From contig CACCYT010000001.1 in the NCBI GenBank assembly GCA_902550325.1, positions 1-64,000 of the forward strand: a stretch of 64,000 nt of DNA. The letters are read 5' to 3'. Positions 48,921 through 58,791 of this stretch are shown here, piece after piece. Position 1 is the stretch's first letter. Every line of letters begins with the position of its first letter. A model generated the notes under the pieces. That model was not told where the DNA came from. It saw only the letters and a program-made list of their open reading frames with translations, and did not search any database. A program made the translations under genes and the position numbers. Source of the stretch: an uncultured Bacteroidota bacterium (GTDB lineage: Bacteria; Bacteroidota; Bacteroidia; Flavobacteriales; Flavobacteriaceae).

Positions 48921-50966
48921 ATGAAAAAACTGACCTTATTAATACTTATTCCAATACTTTCTTTTGGGCAAATAATTAAGGAAGGATCCAGACAAATACA
49001 TCTGGATTTTCACACATCGGGTTTGATTGAAAATATTGGTGAAAAATTTTCAAAAGAACAGTTTAAGAAAGCTTTGAAAGTTGGTAATGTGAATTCAATT
49101 AATATTTTTGGCAAAGGTCATCATGGCTACTCATACTACAACACCAAGATAGGAACCAGACATCCAAATCTAAGGTTTGATTTACTTAAAGAACAAATTG
49201 AAGCTTGTCATGAAATGGGTGTAACAGCGCAAGTGTATTTTACTGTTGGATGGTCCCAAAAAGATGCGGATGATCATCCTGAATGGATATTAAAAGATAA
49301 AAATGGTACAACAAATAAATTAGAAATTTTAAAAAAACTGGGGCCAAATGATAGGCTTCCCAATTTCACATGGCGACTATTAGCACCTAGCAATGGTTAT
49401 GATGAATTTATATTGAGACAAGTTGAGGAAATTTGTGTGAATTATGATATTGATGGCTTTTGGTTTGACATATTACAAGCATTTCCAAACTACAGCGAGG
49501 CAAATAAAAAGTTAATGATTGAAGATGGGATTGATATCAATAATGATAAGGCAGTTTTAAATTATTCTATCAATCAAATGAAATCATTTATGGAAAGATG
49601 TAATAAACTTATTCATAGTCACAAGCCTAATATTCCAATTTATTATAACGGGATTACTAAAATTACTGGAAGTCCTTATGCAATGAATAATTTGAAATAT
49701 AATTTATTTGATTACAACACGAAACAAGATTTAGAAGACCTGCCCACCACATGGGACGGTTATGATATTTTCCCTTTCAGGTCAAAGTTTTTTGCTTCAG
49801 ATGGCAAACAAATAGTTGCAATGAGTGGAAAATTTCATTCAGCTTGGGGGGAGTTTGGCGGGTTTAAACACAGAGATGCTCTATTGTATGAAGCTGCATC
49901 AATGGTTGCTTTTGGAGCTAGTGTTAATATTGGGGATCAACTACATCCATCTGGACTAATGGATATGGATACTTACAAAAATATTGGTTATGCTTTTGAT
50001 TATGTCAAGAAAATTGAAGATTATGGTATTGGAGGAAAGCACGTTTCTAGGGTTGGCTACTACAGCCCTCTAAATGCAAGAAGTGGAGAAGGAACTGCTA
50101 GAATGCTGCTGGAAAATCAAATAAATTTTAATGTGATTAATAGAATGGATGATTGGTCAAAACTAGAAACAATTATAATTCCATCAGCGACTCAATTAAA
50201 TCAAAAAATTGTTAATCGATTAAATTCATTTACTGATCGTGGAGGAAAGCTTTTAATTATGGGGAAATCCATTCTTAAAACCAATAAAGATTTATGGTTT
50301 GACATTGGTGCTGATTATTTGGGACAACCTAATTTTGACATAGATTACACTGTAATAAGTAAAAAGCTTGAAAATGAAAATTTGGTTGAAAGCCCTTTCT
50401 TAAATTACAATGCAGCTCTACGCTTCAAAGCCAATGGTGCAGAAATTTTAGCGTCGATTAAAGAACCTTATTTTAGTAGGACTCCGTCAAGCTTTTCTTC
50501 TCATCAAAATACTCCAAACAAATTAGAAAATTCTGAGCATGCTGCTATTTTTCAGAAAAACAATATTACATATGTAGCACATAATTTAGATATTATGTAT
50601 TTCAGTTCTGGTGCGAGAATTCATAGAGATTTATTCAAAAGTGTACTAGACTTGATACATACAAATCCAATGGTAAGTACCAATTTACAAAGCTCTGGAA
50701 GGATAAATTTATTACATCAACCTGAGCATAACCGATATGTGGCTCACTTATTATATGCAACTCCTATTCAAAGAGGAAGAGCACAAGTCATAGAAGACTT
50801 AGTGCCAATATATAATACAACTGTTGAACTGAATATAGAAGAGAATATAAAAAAAGTATACTCAGTTCCTGGCTACAAAAAACTAAGGGTTAAGAAAATT
50901 AATGGGAAAAATTTTGTAAGCATCCCCGAATTTAAAGCTCATATAGCGGTAGTTATAGAGTATTAA
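48921..50966 (+). CDS. Putative glycoside hydrolase (GHL6-like TIM barrel with beta-galactosidase trimerisation-like domain)
   Basis: RQIHLDFHTSGLIENIGEKFSKEQFKKALKVGNVNSINIFGKGHHGYSYYNTKIGTRHPNLRFDLLKEQIEACHEMGVTAQVYFTVGW; DIDGFWFDI; a GATase-like middle segment. Confidence 0.75.
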   Translation: MKKLTLLILIPILSFGQIIKEGSRQIHLDFHTSGLIENIGEKFSKEQFKKALKVGNVNSINIFGKGHHGYSYYNTKIGTRHPNLRFDLLKEQIEACHEMGVTAQVYFTVGWSQKDADDHPEWILKDKNGTTNKLEILKKLGPNDRLPNFTWRLLAPSNGYDEFILRQVEEICVNYDIDGFWFDILQAFPNYSEANKKLMIEDGIDINNDKAVLNYSINQMKSFMERCNKLIHSHKPNIPIYYNGITKITGSPYAMNNLKYNLFDYNTKQDLEDLPTTWDGYDIFPFRSKFFASDGKQIVAMSGKFHSAWGEFGGFKHRDALLYEAASMVAFGASVNIGDQLHPSGLMDMDTYKNIGYAFDYVKKIEDYGIGGKHVSRVGYYSPLNARSGEGTARMLLENQINFNVINRMDDWSKLETIIIPSATQLNQKIVNRLNSFTDRGGKLLIMGKSILKTNKDLWFDIGADYLGQPNFDIDYTVISKKLENENLVESPFLNYNAALRFKANGAEILASIKEPYFSRTPSSFSSHQNTPNKLENSEHAAIFQKNNITYVAHNLDIMYFSSGARIHRDLFKSVLDLIHTNPMVSTNLQSSGRINLLHQPEHNRYVAHLLYATPIQRGRAQVIEDLVPIYNTTVELNIEENIKKVYSVPGYKKLRVKKINGKNFVSIPEFKAHIAVVIEY

Positions 50967-50968
50967 TA

Positions 50969-52483
50969 ATGAAAGTTATATTAGGAATATTAAACCTTTT
51001 TATTTGCTTTTTAGTTTTCTGTCAAACTGAAAAAAGACCTAATATTTTATTTATAATTTCTGATGATCAGGATGCTGAAACCCTTGACTTTTATGGGGAT
51101 AAATCATGTAATACACCAGTAATTGACCGTTTATCAAAAGATGGAATCTCTCTAACTTCAGCTTATCACATGGGTTCATACAGAGCAGCTGTCTGTACTC
51201 CATCCAGAATTATGCTTATGACAGGAAGAAACCTTTGGGAGACTGAAGGTTTCAATGTTAATTACCCGCCTTTAAATTATGTACACGATGTTGAAAAAAA
51301 TTATAAAAAAATTGATTTATTAGACCCATCGTACCACAGTTTGCCCTCTGTTTTTAAAAGGAGTGGGTATTATACATTTAGAACCTCGAAAAGAGGGAAC
51401 AGCTACGAAGGAGCAAACTTATTATTTGACGAGAGATATGACAAGACCAATCGTGAAAACAATGACCTAGATGGAAACAAATGGCATGCCGATAAGGTTA
51501 TCGAATATTTTGAAAAACGAAAAACAGAATTAAATAAAAAACCGTTCATGGTTTTTTTAGGATTTTCCCACCCACATGATCCTAGGCGAGGGAAAAAAAA
51601 TCTTTTAGTAAAATATGGGGCAACTGATCCTAATCCGCCAAAAAAAATCAACCCCAAATCTCCATCAGTTCCTGTAAATTATTTACCTACTCACCCATTT
51701 CCATATGGAGATCCAGATATTAGAGATGAAAACTCTGTAGAGGGCGTATACTTAAGTCGGTCGGAATTAACCATACGAAATGAAAAGGGAAAAGATTATG
51801 CTTGTATTGAAGATATGGACTTTCAAATTGGAAGAGTACTGGAAGCTCTGAAAAAAACTGGGGAATATGAAAACACTTATATATTTTTTACCTCAGATCA
51901 CGGTATTGCAATTGGTAAACATGGTTTAATGGGAAAGCAAAATCTATATGAACACAGCTGGAAGATACCCTTTATTGTTTCAGGTCCGAAGATTAAAAAA
52001 AACAGTCAAGCAAAAGGAAATATTTATTTACTCGATGTTTTACCAACTTTATGCGAAATTGCAGGTATCAATATTCCAGAGACTGTTGATGGTATAAGTT
52101 TCAATAGTGTTTTAGATGGGAAAAAAGATAAAGTTAGGAATGTCTTATACGGGGCGTATTCAGGTGGTTTTAAACCTGGTATTAGATCAATTAAAAAAGG
52201 GAATTGGAAACTCATAAAATACGATGTTATGGATGGAGCCTTTACCATGCCAAGAAAAGTACAGGTAAACCAACTTTTTAATTTAAAGCAAAACCCAAAT
52301 GAGCTTTTATTGGAACATCAAAGTGAGGATGTGATTACTATCACTAAAAATACACCGAAAAAATATCAAATTAACTTAGCAAGTGACCCACGATATAAAT
52401 CCAGATTACAAAAAATGGAAAAATTACTTTTCTTAGAAATGGAAAAAGTTGGAGATCCATTTAAGTTTTGGAATCAAAAGTGA
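50969..52483 (+). CDS. Sulfatase (S1 type)
   Basis: RPNILFIISDDQDAETLDFYG; formylglycine motif CTPSR in AAVCTPSRIMLMTGR; FFTSDHGIAIGKHGLMGKQNLYEHSWKIPFIV. Confidence 0.94.
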   Translation: MKVILGILNLFICFLVFCQTEKRPNILFIISDDQDAETLDFYGDKSCNTPVIDRLSKDGISLTSAYHMGSYRAAVCTPSRIMLMTGRNLWETEGFNVNYPPLNYVHDVEKNYKKIDLLDPSYHSLPSVFKRSGYYTFRTSKRGNSYEGANLLFDERYDKTNRENNDLDGNKWHADKVIEYFEKRKTELNKKPFMVFLGFSHPHDPRRGKKNLLVKYGATDPNPPKKINPKSPSVPVNYLPTHPFPYGDPDIRDENSVEGVYLSRSELTIRNEKGKDYACIEDMDFQIGRVLEALKKTGEYENTYIFFTSDHGIAIGKHGLMGKQNLYEHSWKIPFIVSGPKIKKNSQAKGNIYLLDVLPTLCEIAGINIPETVDGISFNSVLDGKKDKVRNVLYGAYSGGFKPGIRSIKKGNWKLIKYDVMDGAFTMPRKVQVNQLFNLKQNPNELLLEHQSEDVITITKNTPKKYQINLASDPRYKSRLQKMEKLLFLEMEKVGDPFKFWNQK

Positions 52484-52510
52484 AAAGATTTTTAATACTT
52501 TAGTTTTTAT

Positions 52511-54310
52511 ATGAAAAAATACGCTTGGACTATTGTTTGTACAACCCTTACGGTTTTATTATTTGTAGTAATAATTTCTTTTTCAAAATCTATTAATCAG
52601 ACTCCTAACATTATTATTGTCATGACTGATGATCAGGGTTACGGGGATCTTGGTTATAATGGAAATCCGATTATTAAAACAAAAAATCTTGATCAATTTG
52701 CATCAGAATCAATCAACTTCACAAACTATCATGTAGGCACAACATGTTCACCAACTAGAGCTGGTTTTATTACAGGTAGAAATTGTTTAAGAAATGGTGT
52801 GTGGCATACCAATGCAGGGTGTTCTTTACTCAATCAAGATGAAGTTACAATAGCTGACTTATTCTCAGAATCTGGATACGAAACCGGTATGTTTGGAAAA
52901 TGGCATTTAGGAGATAATTACTCTTTTTTACCGGAGCAAAGAGGCTTTAAAGAAACCTTTTACCATAAGGGCGGAGGTGTTGGCCAGACACCTGATTATT
53001 GGAATAATAATTATCAAGATGATGTTTATTTTAGAAACGGAGAGCCTGAAAAAACTAACGGATATTGTACTGATGTTTTTTTTGATGAGGCCATTTCATT
53101 TATTAATAAAAATAAGGACAAGCCTTTTTTATGCTTTTTAAGTCTAAATGCTCCACACAGCCCATTTAATGTTCCAAAGGAATATTATGATATATATGAA
53201 AATGAAAATGATTTGTTAGAAAGCCAGAAGAGATTTTACGGTATGATTACAAATATTGATGACAACTTTGGGAGACTACATCAACAAGTAGAAAATTTAG
53301 GAATTCTGGATAATACAATAATAATATTTACAACTGATAATGGCACCTCCAACGGCTACAAATATTCAAGAAAAGAAAAGAAATGGCTTGGATTTAATGC
53401 GGGAATGAGGGGGACTAAAACAAGTGAGTATGATGGAGGCCATCGGGTTCCATTCATTATTAAATGGAAAAATGGAAAGCTTATTGGTGGACAAAATTAC
53501 TCTGGTTTGTCGGCACACGTAGATATGCTGCCATCGTTATTGAGTCTTGCGAAAATCCCTTTTAACTCTAGAAAAAAAATTGATGGAACTGATCTGAGTA
53601 AATATATACTCAACCAAAAAGAAGCAGATAGGATGTTGGTGACTGATACTCAAAGAAATTTATGGCCTGAAAAGGGAAAGCAAAGCTGCGTGATGTATGG
53701 AAATTGGAGGTTGGTTAATGGTAACGAACTTTATAATATTGAGGATGATCCTGGTCAAAAAAATAATATTATAAACGATAATCAGGATTTATCAAAGAAA
53801 ATGCAAAGGTTTTATGATGATTGGTGGGAAGACGCATCTAAAGAGTTTCAATATTCTTATATAGATATAATGCCAAATATTTCTAATACAGTAACTGCTC
53901 ATGATGTTCAAGTAAGTTCAATTACGGCATGGGATCAATCTGTTATAAGAAGAGGTGATCCATATGAGCTGGGGAAGTTTTATGTTGATTTCAAAAAATC
54001 AGGTGAATACAAATTAACCTTAAGGCGGTGGCCAAAAGAAAGTGGTTTAAACTTAAAAGACAGCATTAACGACTACGTTCCTGCAACGAAGAACTGGGAT
54101 CAGCAATTAAATGGTAAGAGTATGAAAATTTCATCTGCATTTATAAAAATAGGTGATGAAGAATACAAATTGAAAATTTCTGATGATCTAGATAATGCTT
54201 CAATAAATATCAATATTAACGCTGGAAAAACAACAATTGAACCTGGTTTTATTTTAGAAAGTGGACAAACCTCCGTTGCATTCTATACAGACATAGATTT
54301 TCTATTTTAA
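52511..54310 (+). CDS. Arylsulfatase (S1 type) with C-terminal beta-sandwich extension
   Basis: TPNIIIVMTDDQGYGDLGYNGNP; CSPTR in GTTCSPTRAGFITGR; GMFGKWHLGDN; FTTDNGTSNGY. Confidence 0.95.
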   Translation: MKKYAWTIVCTTLTVLLFVVIISFSKSINQTPNIIIVMTDDQGYGDLGYNGNPIIKTKNLDQFASESINFTNYHVGTTCSPTRAGFITGRNCLRNGVWHTNAGCSLLNQDEVTIADLFSESGYETGMFGKWHLGDNYSFLPEQRGFKETFYHKGGGVGQTPDYWNNNYQDDVYFRNGEPEKTNGYCTDVFFDEAISFINKNKDKPFLCFLSLNAPHSPFNVPKEYYDIYENENDLLESQKRFYGMITNIDDNFGRLHQQVENLGILDNTIIIFTTDNGTSNGYKYSRKEKKWLGFNAGMRGTKTSEYDGGHRVPFIIKWKNGKLIGGQNYSGLSAHVDMLPSLLSLAKIPFNSRKKIDGTDLSKYILNQKEADRMLVTDTQRNLWPEKGKQSCVMYGNWRLVNGNELYNIEDDPGQKNNIINDNQDLSKKMQRFYDDWWEDASKEFQYSYIDIMPNISNTVTAHDVQVSSITAWDQSVIRRGDPYELGKFYVDFKKSGEYKLTLRRWPKESGLNLKDSINDYVPATKNWDQQLNGKSMKISSAFIKIGDEEYKLKISDDLDNASINININAGKTTIEPGFILESGQTSVAFYTDIDFLF

Positions 54311-54361
54311 TTATACTGATTTAATAAAAAATTATTACCTTGAAATTTCCACTTAATTTTT

Positions 54362-54508
54362 ATGAGACTAAGTAAAAGAGATAAAGCACTAACTAAAATT
54401 GAAATCCCAGTGGTTCACTCAATATACTTTCGTGGTAAAAGATATAACTATAAAGATTACTTAAAAATTAAAGGCGAAGTAAAAAAAAACGAACTTCTTA
54501 CTCTATAG
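54362..54508 (+). CDS. Short 48-aa basic hypothetical protein (not in the ORF track)
   Basis: Read directly: MRLSKRDKALTKIEIPVVHSIYFRGKRYNYKDYLKIKGEVKKNELLTL*. Fills an otherwise empty gap. Confidence 0.35.
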   Translation: MRLSKRDKALTKIEIPVVHSIYFRGKRYNYKDYLKIKGEVKKNELLTL

Positions 54509-54516
54509 GAAATCTT

Positions 54517-54699
54517 CTATTTACTACTTATTATCAAAACTAATCCAGAGTTAATTAGTATTAAGGAAATGGTACCAATAAAAAACCAATCCTTTGATTC
54601 GTATTTGTATATTACAGCTTCACCAAAAATACATAAGCCTGAGCTAAATAACATAATTCCTAAAAATGCTAAAAGATTTTTTTTATGTTTTGGTTTCAT
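54517..54699 (-). CDS. Small two-TM membrane protein
   Basis: MKPKHKKNLLAFLGIMLFSSGLCIFGEAVIYKYESKDWFFIGTISLILINSGLVLIISSK: positively charged N-terminus and two hydrophobic segments. Confidence 0.55.
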   Translation of the reverse strand: MKPKHKKNLLAFLGIMLFSSGLCIFGEAVIYKYESKDWFFIGTISLILINSGLVLIISSK

Positions 54700-54738
54700 A
54701 AATAAATGGTCTTAATCACTTAAATTTACTTTAAATCT

Positions 54739-55392
54739 ATGAACAAATCCGTTACTTTATTTGGTTCCACTGGACTTATCGGTAGTGAAGTTTTAAAGCT
54801 ATTAATAAATGATAATTATTTTGAAAATATAAATATAATATCAAGAAAAAAAATAAGTGTAGATTCAAAAAAAATAAAAAACTATACAATTGATTTTTCA
54901 AATTTAAGGGACTACAAAAAAATTATAAAAAAGAATGACGTCGTCATTGCATCAATAGGTACAACTCAATCAAAAGTGAATTTTGATAAAACTGAATATC
55001 GAAAGGTTGATTACGATATTCTTTTAAATATCGCTATAGCTTGCAAATCTAACGAAGTATCTTCTTTTAGTTTTATTTCAACTGCTGGTGCTAATGCAAA
55101 GAGCAAAAACTTTTATTTAAAACTTAAAGGTGAAATTGAAAACTCAATTATAGAGCTTGGTTTAAAGTCTTGCTTGATATTTAGGCCATCACTTCTATTA
55201 GGGAAAAGAAATGAGTTTAGATTTGGAGAAATTATAGCTCAAAAATTTATGCCATTAATATCATTTTTAATGAAATCTAATTATAAGCCGATTAAAGCAA
55301 CTGATGTCGCCAAGTCAATATTGAATGAAACTAGAAAAAAAATGAAGGGATATAAAATTTATCATTATAATGATATCCTAAGTGTATTATAG
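54739..55392 (+). CDS. NAD(P)-binding Rossmann protein (HTATIP2/epimerase-like)
   Basis: KSVTLFGSTGLIGSEVLKLLI; SFSFISTAGANAKSKNFYLKLKGEIENSIIELGLKSCLIFRPSLLLGKR. Confidence 0.85.
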   Translation: MNKSVTLFGSTGLIGSEVLKLLINDNYFENINIISRKKISVDSKKIKNYTIDFSNLRDYKKIIKKNDVVIASIGTTQSKVNFDKTEYRKVDYDILLNIAIACKSNEVSSFSFISTAGANAKSKNFYLKLKGEIENSIIELGLKSCLIFRPSLLLGKRNEFRFGEIIAQKFMPLISFLMKSNYKPIKATDVAKSILNETRKKMKGYKIYHYNDILSVL

Positions 55393-55446
55393 TTTTTTAT
55401 TTGTCAGATATTTATTCTTCTGAAATGAAGATTAAGGTTAGATTTA

Positions 55447-56958
55447 TCAGTTACTATCAATCACAATCTGAATCCTACGGTTTTTTGGATTAACATTTGA
55501 ACCATCCTTATATTCAAAAGCAGGCATTGATGAACCATATCCTTTTGTTTTGACCCGAGATTGATCAATACCTTTTGTAAGCAGATATGCTTTTACAGAT
55601 TCTGCCCTATTTTTTGAAAGTTTTAAATTCGAATTTTCGTCACCAAGCCTATCGGAGTGGCCCTCGATTATAATTTTTATGTCTTTGTTAAAACTTAATA
55701 GTTGAGCAAGGGAGTTTAATTTAACGAAATTATTTGTATTTATTCTAGAACTATTTAAGTCAAATTCAATCGATAAATCTATTGTATATCCTTTTCTAAG
55801 TGGTGTACGAAATACTGTGGTTCCTACGTAGGAAAGATCATCAGAGAACAACTCCATCTCTAGTTCAATATTTTCTCCAAAAAAACAAGGGACAAATTCT
55901 ATATCGTAACTTAATATAACATCTGTAAAGATATTATTAAACAAATTTTCAAATTCTTCAGGGCTGTAAATGTGATATAAATCTCCTCCTGAATATGTTG
56001 CTATATCTTTTAAGTAATTAATATTTAAATAACTTCCAAACGCAACTGAAACTATATTTATATTGTTTTCATTTGCCGATTTTACAACGTTTGACATAGG
56101 GATTGTTTGAATATCACTATTTGAATCACCATCTGTAAAAAGGATTATTGCCTTAAAGTCTTTATCCGCAATTAAATTGAGATCGGTTATAGTTTTTATT
56201 AGTGCATCTTTAACTGCTGTCCCACCACCAAAACCCTTCAAACCAGTAGTTGGAATTAAGGCTGATTTTACCGAGTTGATTGTTTTTCCCCCGCCTATTA
56301 GTCTAGAGCGCTCTGAAAACTTATAAATTGAGTAGGATGCATTTGGATCGTTCTGGATGTTATTTTTAATTGCATTGAATAAGGATTCTTGTAAAATTGA
56401 AGCCCTTTTCTTACCCATTGAGCCACTATGATCCAAAAGAAAAGTAAAATGTCTTTTAGCACTTTCTCTTTTAATTAATTCAAACTTATCAATTATACAC
56501 TCCTCACCAGTTTCAGAAATCAATTTTATATAGTTTATATTGTCAATATCAAAATCATCAAAATATTTGAAGTATTCATAATCTCCCAACTGAAATGAAA
56601 AGTAACCTTTAGAGGGTGTAATTCTAGGATATATCAGTTTTAATTCAGGTTTTAAGTTTGATTCATTAATATGATAGTCAATTGAGTCTTTACTGTAAGT
56701 TTCAATAGGCTCTATTGTAATATAATTTTTTGGGATTTTATGCTTAACTGCAAATAGCTCTTTAATTTTTGTTAAAACTTTTTTACCCACTATTCCAACG
56801 TCCCTAATAACCTTACCAGATCTGGTCTGTGGAACTATTGTATCATTAATTACATGAAATTTCTTAATACTATAGTTTGTTATATCGACATGATTAACTA
56901 CAGATGAATAAGAGTTAGAAAAAAATATTAGTAGTATTATTGTTAGAAACGATTTCAA
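55447..56958 (-). CDS. Secreted vWA - OmpA domain protein
   Basis: MIDAS FLLDHSGSMGKKRASILQESL...LFTDGDSNSD; C-terminal IIIEGHSDRLGDENSNLKLSKNRAESVKAYLLTKGIDQSRVKTKGYGSSMP...NRRIQIVI. Confidence 0.92.
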   Translation of the reverse strand: MKSFLTIILLIFFSNSYSSVVNHVDITNYSIKKFHVINDTIVPQTRSGKVIRDVGIVGKKVLTKIKELFAVKHKIPKNYITIEPIETYSKDSIDYHINESNLKPELKLIYPRITPSKGYFSFQLGDYEYFKYFDDFDIDNINYIKLISETGEECIIDKFELIKRESAKRHFTFLLDHSGSMGKKRASILQESLFNAIKNNIQNDPNASYSIYKFSERSRLIGGGKTINSVKSALIPTTGLKGFGGGTAVKDALIKTITDLNLIADKDFKAIILFTDGDSNSDIQTIPMSNVVKSANENNINIVSVAFGSYLNINYLKDIATYSGGDLYHIYSPEEFENLFNNIFTDVILSYDIEFVPCFFGENIELEMELFSDDLSYVGTTVFRTPLRKGYTIDLSIEFDLNSSRINTNNFVKLNSLAQLLSFNKDIKIIIEGHSDRLGDENSNLKLSKNRAESVKAYLLTKGIDQSRVKTKGYGSSMPAFEYKDGSNVNPKNRRIQIVIDSN

Positions 56959-57012
56959 TTTTGTTGACTATTACATTAAATATACAATAGTCTGTAAAGT
57001 AATTCAAATTAG

Positions 57013-57086
57013 TGGAGAAGATGGGACTCGAACCCACGACCTCTTGACTGCCAGTCAAGCGCTCTAGCCAGCTGAGCTACATCCCC
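57013..57086 (-). tRNA. tRNA-Ala (anticodon GGC)
   Basis: Cloverleaf read by eye: GGGGATG TA GCTC AGCTGGCTA GAGC G CTTGA CTGGCAG TCAAG AGGTC GTGGG TTCGAGT CCCAT CTTCTCC A. Contains the G3:U70 alanine identity pair and A73. Confidence 0.93.
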
Positions 57087-57096
57087 ATTAAATCAA

Positions 57097-57780
57097 TTAA
57101 TTAAAAAAAGTAATTAGTTGTTTTAAATCTTCTTCTTTTTTAAGATTAATTTTATTTTCTTTCCTAAATTTTGTGTAATCTTTTTCATTAAATAAGTTTA
57201 ATCCAATCATTTTTTTATGGTTTTTAGGAACTTCATAGTATGCGTTCTTATAATAAATAATATAGGCTGATTGATCAACCCATTCAGGATTGGCAGTTTT
57301 TCCATACCCAGAATTAGCTGCGCTCCCAGTTACTTCAATCGGTTTTTTCAGGTCTTTATTGAAAAACTCAAATAAACTAATATTTTCAAGTTTCAAACAC
57401 TCTCTAAGTATTATAAAGTTATTTGTATCCACTAAATCCAATTCATGAAAGCTATACTTTTTTCCACTAATAATTAATTCAAATGTATTATCAATACTTA
57501 TTTCAAATATTTTTCCATCGTTATTTTTGGTTTGGATTTTATGAACATGTAAATCCATCCTAAAATCTCCAACAATATTTTTTCCGGATTCAAATACTAT
57601 TTGTCCAGTAACAAAATCTTCATAAATAAAAGGGCTGCCTTTAATATTTATATCATAGAACGAAAGTTTCTGAATTAATTGGAAATTTCCAGAGTTATGA
57701 ACGGAAATTAAATCTTGAGATTGGTTACTGAGTGTAAACAAAAAAAAGAACAGAATAATTCGATTACTTAAATACCTCAC
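57097..57780 (-). CDS. Secreted hypothetical protein
   Basis: Clear ORF with hydrophobic N-terminal signal (RIILFFFLFTLSNQSQ); no family recognised. Confidence 0.6.
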   Translation of the reverse strand: MRYLSNRIILFFFLFTLSNQSQDLISVHNSGNFQLIQKLSFYDINIKGSPFIYEDFVTGQIVFESGKNIVGDFRMDLHVHKIQTKNNDGKIFEISIDNTFELIISGKKYSFHELDLVDTNNFIILRECLKLENISLFEFFNKDLKKPIEVTGSAANSGYGKTANPEWVDQSAYIIYYKNAYYEVPKNHKKMIGLNLFNEKDYTKFRKENKINLKKEEDLKQLITFFN

Positions 57781-57796
57781 GATTGATTAAATATAT

Positions 57797-58786
57797 TTAT
57801 TTTTTCCATGATAATAACCACTCTATTTTTTCTTTATCTCTATATATAAGATGCCATCCGCTGTGATTCCAATTTTTAATATCAAAAACAATATTTTCAT
57901 TTGTTCCTGAAAGTTTATCATACATTTTTTGTGCTAGTGAAAATGAAGAAGTAGCATCATTGGTACTATGATGCATAAATGTTGGGATATGATCAACTTT
58001 ACCAGCAAGTGGTAAATAAGAATATGGCCTATGATGAGGGCTTAAAGGCATTATGGCAGCGAAAAGATTTGGCAATTTAGAAGCGACTATGAATGTCCCT
58101 CTCCCACCCATGCTTAATCCAGTTAAATAAATTCGATTAATGTCAATTTTTATGTTTCTTTTGATGTCTTCGACTAAATCTTGAATTTTTTTTGGGCTCC
58201 AATCAATACCAAGTTTGGTAGGGCCTGCAATTATATATTCATCACTTTCAGACATGTAAAAATTATTTAAGCTCCATGCTCTACCTGTTAAAGAACTTGC
58301 AGACTCCTGAACACTGCCGTGTAAATAAACTACCAATGGATACCTTTTGTTTATATCGAAATTTTTAGGCAATCTCAAAGTGTAAGAATATCCACATTTC
58401 CATCTTAATTCGTCGTTCACACAATCTTTAAAATTATTATCTGGTACTTTGTAATTATTTTTCCAGTCAGTTGTCAATGACCACGGGTCAGAGTTCTTAT
58501 TTGTCCACCAATCAGTATTATATATATTCGATATTTTCCAGAGAGGCCAATATATATCCTCATCATCATAATAAATATTAGTTAAGCTATTTATTCTGGT
58601 TATCTCACCCTTTTTTAGTTCAGGCCATTTACTTTTTGACTTTGTTATTTCTAAACTCGTGTTGGCGATAATTTCACAAGGAGGGCACTCTTTCTGAGCA
58701 AAAGAGTAATTGAAGATTATTATTAATAAAATAAATTTTTTGAAAAAAGTATTCACATTGTGTAATTTGAATTTGTAATTTAACAA
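57797..58786 (-). CDS. Secreted alpha/beta-hydrolase (esterase, PHB-depolymerase/prolyl oligopeptidase-like)
   Basis: YPLVVYLHGSVQESASS; nucleophile elbow LTGLSMGGRGTF; HHSTNDATSSFSLAQKMYDKL; WNHSGWHLIY. Confidence 0.88.
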   Translation of the reverse strand: MLNYKFKLHNVNTFFKKFILLIIIFNYSFAQKECPPCEIIANTSLEITKSKSKWPELKKGEITRINSLTNIYYDDEDIYWPLWKISNIYNTDWWTNKNSDPWSLTTDWKNNYKVPDNNFKDCVNDELRWKCGYSYTLRLPKNFDINKRYPLVVYLHGSVQESASSLTGRAWSLNNFYMSESDEYIIAGPTKLGIDWSPKKIQDLVEDIKRNIKIDINRIYLTGLSMGGRGTFIVASKLPNLFAAIMPLSPHHRPYSYLPLAGKVDHIPTFMHHSTNDATSSFSLAQKMYDKLSGTNENIVFDIKNWNHSGWHLIYRDKEKIEWLLSWKK

Positions 58787-58791
58787 AAGAA

